Shown: positions 27,088 to 34,866 of the stretch, piece by piece
Layout of the letters: the number at the start of each line of letters is the position of its first letter
How positions within the stretch are numbered: the first letter of the stretch is position 1
Assembly (NCBI RefSeq): GCF_903915725.1
Contig: NZ_CAIWTY010000084.1
Span: 124,001-188,000, forward strand
Length of the DNA: 64,000 nt
Reading direction: 5' to 3'
Source: an uncultured Rhodopila sp.
GTDB lineage: Bacteria; Pseudomonadota; Alphaproteobacteria; Acetobacterales; Acetobacteraceae
Program-made: the position numbers and the translations under genes
The notes under the pieces: generated by a model
Seen by the model: the letters and a program-made list of their open reading frames with translations, nothing else
Databases searched by the model: none
Told to the model about the DNA's origin: nothing

Positions 27088-28879
27088 AATGGGCGTCCAG
27101 ACCCCGAACGGCTTCAACCTCGACAACTCCGGCAAACGCGTCGTCGTCGATCCGGTCACCCGCATCGAGGGCCATCTGCGCCTCGAAGTGAACGTGGACA
27201 GCAACAACGTCATCCGCAACGCCGTGTCCACCGGAACGATGTGGCGCGGTATCGAGGTCATTCTGCGCGGGCGCGATCCGCGCGACGCCTGGGCGTTCAC
27301 CGAGCGAATCTGCGGCGTCTGCACCGGCACCCATGCGTTGACCTCGGTGCGCGCGGTGGAAAACGCGCTGTCCATCAACATCCCGGAAAACGCCAACACC
27401 ATCCGCAACATCATGCAGTTGACGCTGCAGGTGCATGACCACATCGTGCACTTCTACCATCTGCACGCGCTGGACTGGGTGGATGTCGTTTCGGCTTTGT
27501 CGGCGGACCCGAAGGCGACCAGCGCGCTGGCGCAGTCGATCTCCGATTGGCCGTTGTCCTCGCCCGGCTACTTCAAGGATCTTCAAACGCGGCTGAAGAA
27601 GTTCGTCGAAAGCGGGCAACTGGGTCCGTTCAAGAACGGCTACTGGGGCCATCCGGCGTACAAGCTGCCGCCGGAAGCCAATCTGATGGCGGTGGCGCAC
27701 TATCTGGAGGCGCTCGACTTCCAGAAGGACATGGTCAAAATTCACACCATTTATGGTGGCAAGAATCCGCATCCGAACTGGCTCGTCGGCGGCGTTCCTT
27801 GCGCGATCAATCTCGATGGCACCGGTGCCGTCGGCGCGATCAACATGGAGCGGCTGAACCTGGTGTCCGAGGTCATCGACCGGATGGTGACGTTCACCAA
27901 CCAGGTCTATCTGCCGGATCTGCAGGCGATTGCGTCGTTCTACAAGGACTGGACGTACGGCGGCGGCCTGTCGGGCAAGTCGATGATGTCGTACGGCGAC
28001 ATCCCGGAGCATGCGAACGATTATTCCGCCGCCAGCCTGAAACTGCCGCGCGGCGTGATCCTGAACGGCAACCTGTCCGAAGTCTATCCGATCGATCTGA
28101 CGGATCCGACGCAGGTGCAGGAATTCGTCAGCCATAGCTGGTACAAATACGGCGACGAGTCCAAAGGCCTGCACCCCTGGGATGGCGTCACCGAGCCTAA
28201 TTACGCGCTCGGGCCGAACGCCAAGGGCACACGGACATCGATCGAGGCGGTGGACGAATCCGCGAAGTATTCGTTCATCAAGGCGCCGCGCTGGAAGGGC
28301 AATGCGGTCGAAGTCGGCCCGTTGGCGCGCTGGGTCATCGGCTACGCACAGGGCAAGCCGGAGTTCAAGGAACCGGCCGACAAGCTGCTGGGCGATCTCG
28401 GCCTGCCGGTGACGGCGCTGTTTTCCACGCTCGGCCGGACCGCGGCGCGCGGGCTGGAATGCCAGTGGGCGGCGGGGCAGCTGCGTTACTTCCAGGACAA
28501 GCTGATGACCAGCCTGAAGAACGGCGACCTGGCCACGGCGAACACCGACAAATGGAAGCCGGAAAGCTGGCCGAGCGATGTCAAGGGCGTCGGCTTCACC
28601 GAGGCGCCGCGCGGCGCGCTCGGGCATTGGGTGAAGATCAAGGACGCCCGCATCGACAACTACCAGTGCGTCGTGCCGACGACCTGGAACGGTTCGCCGC
28701 GCGATCCGGCCGGCAATATTGGCGCCTTCGAGGCGGCGCTGCTGGATACGCCGATGGCCGAACCGGAAAAGCCGCTGGAGATCCTGCGGACGATCCATTC
28801 GTTCGATCCCTGCCTGGCTTGTTCCACTCATGTCATGTCGCCCGATGGCCAGGACATGGCGACCGTCACCATCCGTTAA
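27080..28879 (+). CDS. hupL: Uptake [NiFe] hydrogenase large subunit
   Basis: A 599-residue catalytic subunit. [18 protein letters not shown] near the N-terminus, the first Ni-binding pair in [13 protein letters not shown], and the second in DPCLACSTH at the C-terminus are present. The 15 or so residues after that His are the extension removed by HupD after nickel insertion. It starts inside the last codons of hupS (8-base overlap); an ATG three codons on (27089) is an alternative start. Confidence 0.96.
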   Translation: MNKMGVQTPNGFNLDNSGKRVVVDPVTRIEGHLRLEVNVDSNNVIRNAVSTGTMWRGIEVILRGRDPRDAWAFTERICGVCTGTHALTSVRAVENALSINIPENANTIRNIMQLTLQVHDHIVHFYHLHALDWVDVVSALSADPKATSALAQSISDWPLSSPGYFKDLQTRLKKFVESGQLGPFKNGYWGHPAYKLPPEANLMAVAHYLEALDFQKDMVKIHTIYGGKNPHPNWLVGGVPCAINLDGTGAVGAINMERLNLVSEVIDRMVTFTNQVYLPDLQAIASFYKDWTYGGGLSGKSMMSYGDIPEHANDYSAASLKLPRGVILNGNLSEVYPIDLTDPTQVQEFVSHSWYKYGDESKGLHPWDGVTEPNYALGPNAKGTRTSIEAVDESAKYSFIKAPRWKGNAVEVGPLARWVIGYAQGKPEFKEPADKLLGDLGLPVTALFSTLGRTAARGLECQWAAGQLRYFQDKLMTSLKNGDLATANTDKWKPESWPSDVKGVGFTEAPRGALGHWVKIKDARIDNYQCVVPTTWNGSPRDPAGNIGAFEAALLDTPMAEPEKPLEILRTIHSFDPCLACSTHVMSPDGQDMATVTIR

Positions 28880-28893
28880 GGGGGGACCGAGCC

Positions 28894-29658
28894 ATGCCCA
28901 ATACAACGCGTCCAAGCCGGTTCCAGGAGCAGGTGCTGGCCGGTGTCGCCGATATCGGCGGCGCGCTGAACCGGGAACTGCCGATAAACCGGCCGACGAT
29001 CTATGTGTATGAGGCGCCGGTGCGGCTGTGGCACTGGGTCAATGCGCTGGCGATCGTTGTTCTGGCGGTGACCGGGTATTTCATCGGCAGTCCGTTGCCG
29101 ACGCTGTCGGGCGAGGCGTCGGATCATTTCCTGATGGGCTATATCCGCTTCACGCACTTTAGTGCGGGCTATGTGCTGGCCATCGGGTTTGTCATGCGGT
29201 TCCTGTGGATCTTTTGGGGCAACATCCACTCGCGGCAGCTTTTCTATTTGCCGATATGGAGCCGCAAATGGTGGAGCGGCGTGCGGCAGGAACTGCGCTG
29301 GTACATGTTCCTGGAGAAGGAGCCGCGGAAATATATCGGCCATAACCCGCTGGCCCACATCTTCATGGTGCTGATGGCGATGTCCATCACGGTCGGCATG
29401 ATCTGCACCGGCTTCGCGCTGTATTCGCAGGGCGAGGGCATCGACAGCTGGCAGGCCAAAGCCTTCGGCTGGGTGTTCAGGCTGTTTCCGAACAGCCAGG
29501 ACGTGCACACGTGGCACCACATGGGGATGTGGGTGATCATTACGTTCGTGATTATCCACATCTATGCCGCGATCCGCGAGGACATCATGAGCCGGCAGAC
29601 GATGATTTCCACCATGATCTCCGGCGAGCGGCAGTTCCGCGACGACCGGGAGGATTAG
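28894..29658 (+). CDS. hupC: Ni/Fe hydrogenase b-type cytochrome subunit
   Basis: A 254-residue protein with four membrane helices. The first follows VYEAPVRLWHWVNALAIVVL; heme-ligating histidines lie in this helix and later in GYIRFTHFSAGYVLAIG and THHMGMWV-like segments. It anchors the hydrogenase and delivers electrons to quinone. The ATG at 28894, 14 bases after hupL, gives the normal length. Confidence 0.93.
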   Translation: MPNTTRPSRFQEQVLAGVADIGGALNRELPINRPTIYVYEAPVRLWHWVNALAIVVLAVTGYFIGSPLPTLSGEASDHFLMGYIRFTHFSAGYVLAIGFVMRFLWIFWGNIHSRQLFYLPIWSRKWWSGVRQELRWYMFLEKEPRKYIGHNPLAHIFMVLMAMSITVGMICTGFALYSQGEGIDSWQAKAFGWVFRLFPNSQDVHTWHHMGMWVIITFVIIHIYAAIREDIMSRQTMISTMISGERQFRDDRED

Positions 29659-29660
29659 CG

Positions 29661-30359
29661 GTGACGGTGCTGGTCCTCGGCATTGGCAACATCCTGTGGG
29701 CGGATGAAGGTTTCGGCGTGCGGGCGGTGGAGGCGTTCCACCGCCGGTACGAACTGCCGGATGATGTCGTGCTGTTGGACGGCGGCACCCAGGGCCTGTA
29801 TCTGGTAAACTATGTCCAGGAAGCCGACGACCTGCTGGTGTTCGACGCGATCGATTATGGAATGACAGCGGGGACGCTGAAAATCGTGCGGGATGACGAG
29901 GTGCCGAAATTCACCGGCGCGAAGAAAATGAGCCTGCACCAGACCGGTTTTCAGGAAGTCCTTTCGGCCGCCGATTTGCTTGGCGCCTATCCCCGCCGTC
30001 TGGCGCTTATCGGCTGCCAGCCGGTCGATCTGGAGGACTGGGGCGGCCCGCTGACCCCGCCTGTGCGCGACGCCATCGGCTCCGCGGTGGATGCGGCGGT
30101 GGCCGTGCTCGCGGACTGGGGCGTCGCGGTGCGATCGCGGGCGGTGCCTCTCCCGGACGACGAGGGCTTGCTCAGCAACGACATCGGGCACTCGGCATAC
30201 GAGCGGGTGTTTGGCGGGCTGTCGGCGCAACCCGTCATGGCGGGCGAAGGCCCGCCATCCACGCCTTTGCCAACCGCCGCACCGCAAGGCGCGGATGGCG
30301 GGCCTGCGCCCGCCATGACGGCGTTCGTCGCTGCCATCGACCCGCGCGGGTACACCTGA
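29661..30359 (+). CDS. hupD: Hydrogenase maturation protease with repeat-encoded C-terminal insert
   Basis: A 232-residue protein starting at a GTG, two bases after hupC. The fold start is VLVLGIGNILWADEGFGVRA. The nickel-sensing residues match HybD exactly in numbering: E16, D62 (FDAID) and H93 (SLHQTG). It cuts the C-terminal tail of HupL. Residues about 192-220 ([13 protein letters not shown] through GGPAPAMT) are encoded by a palindromic repeat and make the protein some 30 residues longer than usual; the insert lies beyond the conserved core. Confidence 0.92.
   Translation: MTVLVLGIGNILWADEGFGVRAVEAFHRRYELPDDVVLLDGGTQGLYLVNYVQEADDLLVFDAIDYGMTAGTLKIVRDDEVPKFTGAKKMSLHQTGFQEVLSAADLLGAYPRRLALIGCQPVDLEDWGGPLTPPVRDAIGSAVDAAVAVLADWGVAVRSRAVPLPDDEGLLSNDIGHSAYERVFGGLSAQPVMAGEGPPSTPLPTAAPQGADGGPAPAMTAFVAAIDPRGYT
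30233..30320. repeat. Palindromic repeat copy inside hupD
   Basis: An 88-base copy (CGTCATGGCGGGCGAAGGCC to CCCGCCATGACG), read in frame as [13 protein letters not shown]...QGADGGPAPAMT. Confidence 0.85.
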
Positions 30360-30360
30360 C

Positions 30361-30657
30361 ATGTGCCTCGGCATCCCCATGACCGTGCTGACCGGCAGCG
30401 ACTCCTGCGCCCTGTGCGGACGCGGCGAGGAATTTCGTCAGGTCTCGCTGATGCTCATCGGCCCGCAACCCGCCGGCACGAAGGTGCTGGTACATATCGA
30501 CACGGCGGTGCGGGTGCTGGACGAGGAGGAAGCCGGCCAGATCGACCGGGCGCTGGAAGGCCTCGCCGCGGCGCTCGACGGCCGCGCGTTCGAGCACCTG
30601 TTCCAGGATCTGATCGACCGCGAACCCGAATTACCAGCGCATCTGCGCGACCAGTAG
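30361..30657 (+). CDS. hupF: HupF, HypC-family hydrogenase maturation chaperone
   Basis: A 98-residue protein starting MCLGIPMTVL; Cys2 is the essential residue of HypC/HupF proteins. GTKVLVHIDTAVRVLDEEEA is the family's beta-barrel part. Rhizobial HupF carries the longer C-terminal tail seen here and protects HupL maturation under oxygen. Confidence 0.9.
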   Translation: MCLGIPMTVLTGSDSCALCGRGEEFRQVSLMLIGPQPAGTKVLVHIDTAVRVLDEEEAGQIDRALEGLAAALDGRAFEHLFQDLIDREPELPAHLRDQ

Positions 30658-30667
30658 GACCCCCGGC

Positions 30668-31114
30668 ATGTCATCGCTGATCGACTCGCTGTCCAGCCGG
30701 CACGGCATCCCGACGGTGGACGGGGACAGCATCGACGCCTTCCTCGCACCCGCCGCGGCGGAACCTGCGCACACGCTGCTGTTCTTCACCGGCGACCCGG
30801 CGCAGCGCGGTGAAAGCAACGACGTTGCCGTGGTGCTGCCGGAGCTGCTCGCCGCGTTCCGGGGCCGCCTGCGCGCTGCGGTCGTCGCCCGCGCCGCCGA
30901 GGACGCGCTGAAAGCGCGCTTCCATGTGCAGATCCTGCCCAGCCTCGTGGTCACCCGCGGTCCCGCGCCGTTGGGCGTGCTGCCGCGCATCCGCGACTGG
31001 TCCGACTATGTGGCGACGCTGCAGACCTTGCTCGCCCCCGCCGCGCCGGAAATGACGGCGCCGGTGCGTCCGCAGGTGGAGTTCCGACACACCAACGGCA
31101 GGAGCGGCGCATGA
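30668..31114 (+). CDS. hupG: HupG/HyaE-like hydrogenase accessory protein
   Basis: A 148-residue thioredoxin-fold protein without a CxxC motif, as in HyaE. HTLLFFTGDPAQRGESNDVAV and LPSLVVTRGPAPLGVLPRI are the conserved regions. It acts as a chaperone for the small subunit before Tat export. Its end overlaps hupH by four bases. Confidence 0.87.
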   Translation: MSSLIDSLSSRHGIPTVDGDSIDAFLAPAAAEPAHTLLFFTGDPAQRGESNDVAVVLPELLAAFRGRLRAAVVARAAEDALKARFHVQILPSLVVTRGPAPLGVLPRIRDWSDYVATLQTLLAPAAPEMTAPVRPQVEFRHTNGRSGA

Positions 31115-31968
31115 AACCGGGCATTCACGTCGCGCCGGAATGGGCCGAGAGTCCCGCCGTGCTGCAACCATCCAGCGACGATCGGAAATCCGGCACGACC
31201 GGCACCGGCGCGTTGTCCTTCCTCGCCACCACGGGCGCCGAGGCGATGGTGGCGCGCTGCCCCCGCGTCGCGGCCCTGCTGCCGCGCATCGCCGAGGCGC
31301 TGGAGTACCAGACCGCCACCGCACCCGGCATCCTGTTCGATCTCGCCGAACTCGGAACCGAGGAAGTCGCGCTTGTCGGCGAAGTGCTGGGGGAGGGCGA
31401 GGTCAACGCTTTGGCAGCCCTGCCGGACGGTGTGCTGGCGCAGGTGCAGGAAAGCGTGCTGACCGGCCTGTGGCGCGTCCGCTTCAGCGATGCCGCCGGC
31501 CGGTTGATCGCCGATTATGCGGAGGTTTCCGCCATTCCGCAGGTGATCCGCCGCGCCGCGGCGATGACTTTGCCGGAGCTTGTCATCGGCGAGCCGCCGC
31601 CAGGCGCGATGAACGTCATGCCGGTGCTGGCGGAAATCCGCGACCGGGTACTGCAGCGGCAACCGGGCGACGAGGCGCACACGATCTCGCTGTCGCTGCT
31701 GCCGATGACGCCGGAGGACATCGCGTTCCTGCAGGAATCGCTGGCCACCGGCCCGGTGCGGATCGTCTCGCACGGCTATGGCAGTTGCCGCATCCAGGCG
31801 ACCGCGGTGCATGGCGTCTGGTCGGTGCAGTATTTCAATACGTCCGACACGATCCTGCTCGACACGGTGGAAATCTGCGACGTGCCGATCGTGGCCTGTG
31901 CCGCGGAGGAGGATTTTCGCGACTCCGCGGTGCGGCTGCGCGAGATCGAGGATGCGTATTTCCGATGA
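31111..31968 (+). CDS. hupH: HupH/HyaF-like hydrogenase expression protein
   Basis: A 285-residue protein of the HupH family. FDLAELGTEEVALVGEVLGEGEV and the C-terminal SHGYGSCRIQATAVHGVW, followed by SVQYFN, are typical. It assists maturation of the small subunit. It overlaps hupG and the rubredoxin gene by four bases each. Confidence 0.9.
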   Translation: MKPGIHVAPEWAESPAVLQPSSDDRKSGTTGTGALSFLATTGAEAMVARCPRVAALLPRIAEALEYQTATAPGILFDLAELGTEEVALVGEVLGEGEVNALAALPDGVLAQVQESVLTGLWRVRFSDAAGRLIADYAEVSAIPQVIRRAAAMTLPELVIGEPPPGAMNVMPVLAEIRDRVLQRQPGDEAHTISLSLLPMTPEDIAFLQESLATGPVRIVSHGYGSCRIQATAVHGVWSVQYFNTSDTILLDTVEICDVPIVACAAEEDFRDSAVRLREIEDAYFR

Positions 31969-32150
31969 GCGCAACCGCAACGTCCCGGTTCGAATGCGGC
32001 GTCTGCTGGCAGGTGTATGACCCCGAGGCCGGGGACCCGGTCTGGCAGATCGCGCCGGGCACGCTGTTCGAGGAACTTCCCGATGAATGGTGCTGCCCGA
32101 ACTGCGATGCGCCGCGGTCGAAGTTCCTGCGGGTGACCGACGATGGTTGA
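31965..32150 (+). CDS. hupI: Hydrogenase-associated rubredoxin
   Basis: A 61-residue rubredoxin. The four iron ligands are C11 and C14 (FECGVCWQVYDP) and C44 and C47 (WCCPNCDAP). In hup operons this rubredoxin is needed for the hydrogenase to mature in air. A frame starting at 32143 is not used; hupJ starts three bases after the stop. Confidence 0.92.
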   Translation: MSATATSRFECGVCWQVYDPEAGDPVWQIAPGTLFEELPDEWCCPNCDAPRSKFLRVTDDG

Positions 32151-32152
32151 GG

Positions 32153-32653
32153 ATGGTTGAGGAAGCCGAGGCGACGTCCCCCGTGAAGCCGGCTTACTCG
32201 GTGCCGCCGGGTACCGCCACGGACGACCCCGCCCCCCGTCTGGCGGCGCTGTGGCAGGCCATCGCGCCGCGGATGGCCGATCTGCCGGTATACAATCCGA
32301 GATTGACGGTGCAGACGACGGAGTTCCGCCGCCACGGCGCATGGACCGTCGGCGTGGCGGTCACCCCCTGGTTCATGAATGTCGTCGCCATTCCGGACGA
32401 CCCGGCTGCCGTGCCGTTGCCCGGCGGCAGCGTGGCCATTGCCTTGCCGGGCGGCGAGATCGAGGCGATCGTCTCGGACCTTGACGGCTTCGGCCGCATC
32501 GCCAGCGCGTCGCTGTTCTCGCCGATGGAGGCGTTCGACGACCCGGCGGTGACGGCCGTCACCGCGGTGGCGGCGCTCAACGCGCTGTTTGGCATCGAGG
32601 ACGAACCCGCCCCCGCACTCGATCGCCGCCGCCTGTTCTTCGGCGGCAGATGA
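32153..32653 (+). CDS. hupJ: HupJ-like hydrogenase maturation protein
   Basis: A 166-residue protein of the HupJ family: LPVYNPRLTVQTTEFRRHG and the C-terminal SLFSPMEAFDDPAVTAVTA are characteristic. Its precise step is unknown; in rhizobia it belongs to the HupGHIJ set for small-subunit maturation. The ATG at 32153 follows the rubredoxin stop. It overlaps hupK by four bases. Confidence 0.85.
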   Translation: MVEEAEATSPVKPAYSVPPGTATDDPAPRLAALWQAIAPRMADLPVYNPRLTVQTTEFRRHGAWTVGVAVTPWFMNVVAIPDDPAAVPLPGGSVAIALPGGEIEAIVSDLDGFGRIASASLFSPMEAFDDPAVTAVTAVAALNALFGIEDEPAPALDRRRLFFGGR

Positions 32654-33660
32654 GCGCGATCCGCGAGGGAGAAATCCACGTCACCGCGTTCCTGTCCGGG
32701 GACACCGTTCGGCGCGTCGCGATTACCTCCGATCGCCCCGTATCCCTCGCCTCCGCCATGGTCGGCCGCCCGGTGCCAGCCGTTGCCGACGCGATGGCCG
32801 CGCTGCATGGACTGTGCGGACAGTCGCACGCCGCGGCGGTCCACTTCGCAGCCGCCGCCGCAAAAGGCACCGCCCTGCCCCAGCCCGAGATCGGCCGCTG
32901 GATGATCCGGCTTGCCGGCGAACGGCTGGCCGAGCATCTGCGTCATCTGATCCTGGACCGCGCTGCGGATGGCCCATCGGCCAACGAGCTTGCCGCGTTT
33001 CGCGCCGCCATCGCGGCGGGACAGGCCGCGGCCAGAAGCGGTACGGTTCAGCGGGATGCCTTGTCCTGGCTGCTCGTCATGATGGGCGCGGGCCTATCAT
33101 CACCGCAAGGCGTGGATGGTGGGCCTTCGCCCACCATGACGGGGGGCGCCGACGTGCTGTCGCTGGCGGACGACGAAGCGGTCATCGCCGCGCTCGCGGC
33201 CGATATCGGTTTCATCCGGGCACCGCAATTGCCGGGCCGCGTCCCTGAGACTGGTCCAGCCGCCCGGCACGGGATGTCGCCGGCAGAGCCGGACGCAGCG
33301 GCGGCAGCACGTGCCGCCGAAATCCGCGCAGCCGCCGCGCTGCTGCTCGACCCGGAATCCGCTCCCACGGGAGGCTGGATAACCGCCGGTTCCGTCGGCG
33401 TGGACGCGGGCTATGCGGCGGTGGAAACGCCGCGCGGGCGGCTTTACTATCGCCTCGTGCTGGACGGGGACGGAAAGCTGCGGGACGCCCGCGTGCTGGC
33501 CCCGACGGAGTGGAATTTTCATCCATCCGGCCCGCTGGTGCGCGCCCTGACCGGATTTCGCCCGGGGACCGACGCCGTCGCCGCGATCACCCGCCGCGCC
33601 GCCGCCTTCGATCCCTGCGTCGCGCTGCGGGTCTCGGTCGAAAGCGCCGCCGATGCATGA
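32650..33660 (+). CDS. hupK: HupK/HoxV-like scaffold protein with repeat-encoded insert
   Basis: A 336-residue protein resembling a degenerate hydrogenase large subunit (LHGLCGQSHAAAVHFA replaces the RxCGxC region; the C-terminal Cys pair is reduced to FDPCVALRVS). HupK/HoxV carries the Fe(CN)2CO group to HupL. Residues about 143-164 ([22 protein letters not shown]) come from a shortened palindromic repeat. It overlaps hypA by eight bases. Confidence 0.85.
   Translation: MSAIREGEIHVTAFLSGDTVRRVAITSDRPVSLASAMVGRPVPAVADAMAALHGLCGQSHAAAVHFAAAAAKGTALPQPEIGRWMIRLAGERLAEHLRHLILDRAADGPSANELAAFRAAIAAGQAAARSGTVQRDALSWLLVMMGAGLSSPQGVDGGPSPTMTGGADVLSLADDEAVIAALAADIGFIRAPQLPGRVPETGPAARHGMSPAEPDAAAAARAAEIRAAAALLLDPESAPTGGWITAGSVGVDAGYAAVETPRGRLYYRLVLDGDGKLRDARVLAPTEWNFHPSGPLVRALTGFRPGTDAVAAITRRAAAFDPCVALRVSVESAADA
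33075..33141. repeat. Shortened palindromic repeat inside hupK
   Basis: A 67-base copy: left end CGTCATGATGGGCGCGGGCC, then the middle is missing, then GCAAGGCGTGGATGGTGGGC to CACCATGACG. Read in frame as [12 protein letters not shown]. Confidence 0.78.
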
Positions 33661-33994
33661 AATGGCACTCTGCGAGGGCGTTGTCGGCCTGGTCGAGGAC
33701 GAGGCCCGCAAGCAATCGTTCACCCGCGTGAAGTCGATCGTCCTGGAAATCGGCGTGCTCGGCCATGTGGCGCCCGAGGCGATGTTGTTCTGTTTCGACG
33801 CGGTCAGCCATGGTACGATCGCACAGGGTGCGAAGCTGGTCATCGAACGGACCCAGGGCGCCGGCTGGTGCCTGGACTGCGGCAAGACGGTCCCTCTGCA
33901 GACACGCTTCGGGGCGTGCCCGGACTGCGGCCGGCACCACGTGCAGATGACGTCGGGCGATGAACTCAGGGTTCGCGAACTGGAGGTTGAGTGA
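33653..33994 (+). CDS. hypA: Hydrogenase nickel-insertion protein HypA
   Basis: A 113-residue protein starting [11 protein letters not shown]; His2 binds nickel. The zinc site is two CxxC pairs (CLDCGKT and CPDCGRHH). It hands nickel to the large subunit together with HypB. Confidence 0.95.
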   Translation: MHEMALCEGVVGLVEDEARKQSFTRVKSIVLEIGVLGHVAPEAMLFCFDAVSHGTIAQGAKLVIERTQGAGWCLDCGKTVPLQTRFGACPDCGRHHVQMTSGDELRVRELEVE

Positions 33995-34863
33995 TGTGTA
34001 CCGTCTGCGGCTGCGGCACGGAAACGATCGAGGGCCAGGCGGCGCACGAGCCGCATCACCATGATCATGACCATGACCACGATCATCACCACGACCACCA
34101 CCACCATGACCACGGGCACCACCACCACGACCATCGGCACGACACCGCCGGCCTGATCGATGCCGGCGCCGGCATCGCGGGCGTCCATGTCCCCGGCCTC
34201 AGCCAGGAGCGCATCGTCCGCATCGAGCGTGACATCCTGTCCAAGAACAACGACTACGCCAGGCAGAACCGCGAGCGCTTCGCCGCGACCGGCACATTTG
34301 TGCTGAACCTTGTCTCCAGCCCGGGGTCCGGCAAGACCACCCTGCTTTGCCGCACCATCGAGGCGCTGAAGCAGCGCTTGCCGATAGCGGTGATCGAGGG
34401 CGACCAGCAGACCTCCAACGACGCAGAACGCATCCGGGCCACCGGGGTCAAGGCCGTGCAGGTCAATACCGGCAAGGGCTGCCACCTCGACGCCCACATG
34501 GTCGGCCACGCGCTGGACGGGCTTGGGCTTGAACAGGGCGGCGTGCTGTTCATCGAGAATGTCGGCAATCTGGTCTGCCCCGCGGCGTTCGATCTGGGCG
34601 AGGCGCACAAGGTGGTGGTGCTGTCGGTGACCGAGGGCGAGGACAAGCCGGCGAAATACCCCGATATGTTCGCCGCCGCCGACTTGATGCTGCTGACCAA
34701 GTCCGACCTGCTGCCGCATCTGGATTTCGATGTCGGCGCCTGCATGGCCGCGGCTCTGAGGGTCAATCCGCATCTGCAAATCCTGACCGTATCGGCGAAG
34801 ACCGGCGAGGGGACGGCGGCTTTCCATGCCTGGATCGAGGCCCGCGCGGCGCGGCGCGTCTGA
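33994..34863 (+). CDS. hypB: Hydrogenase nickel GTPase HypB with His-rich nickel store
   Basis: A 289-residue GTPase. After [10 protein letters not shown] comes a histidine/aspartate-rich run of about 30 residues (roughly 22-52) that can store nickel. The P-loop is [24 protein letters not shown] and [13 protein letters not shown] follow. The ATG at 33994 shares bases with the hypA stop. Confidence 0.95.
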   Translation: MCTVCGCGTETIEGQAAHEPHHHDHDHDHDHHHDHHHHDHGHHHHDHRHDTAGLIDAGAGIAGVHVPGLSQERIVRIERDILSKNNDYARQNRERFAATGTFVLNLVSSPGSGKTTLLCRTIEALKQRLPIAVIEGDQQTSNDAERIRATGVKAVQVNTGKGCHLDAHMVGHALDGLGLEQGGVLFIENVGNLVCPAAFDLGEAHKVVVLSVTEGEDKPAKYPDMFAAADLMLLTKSDLLPHLDFDVGACMAAALRVNPHLQILTVSAKTGEGTAAFHAWIEARAARRV

Positions 34864-34866
34864 CGC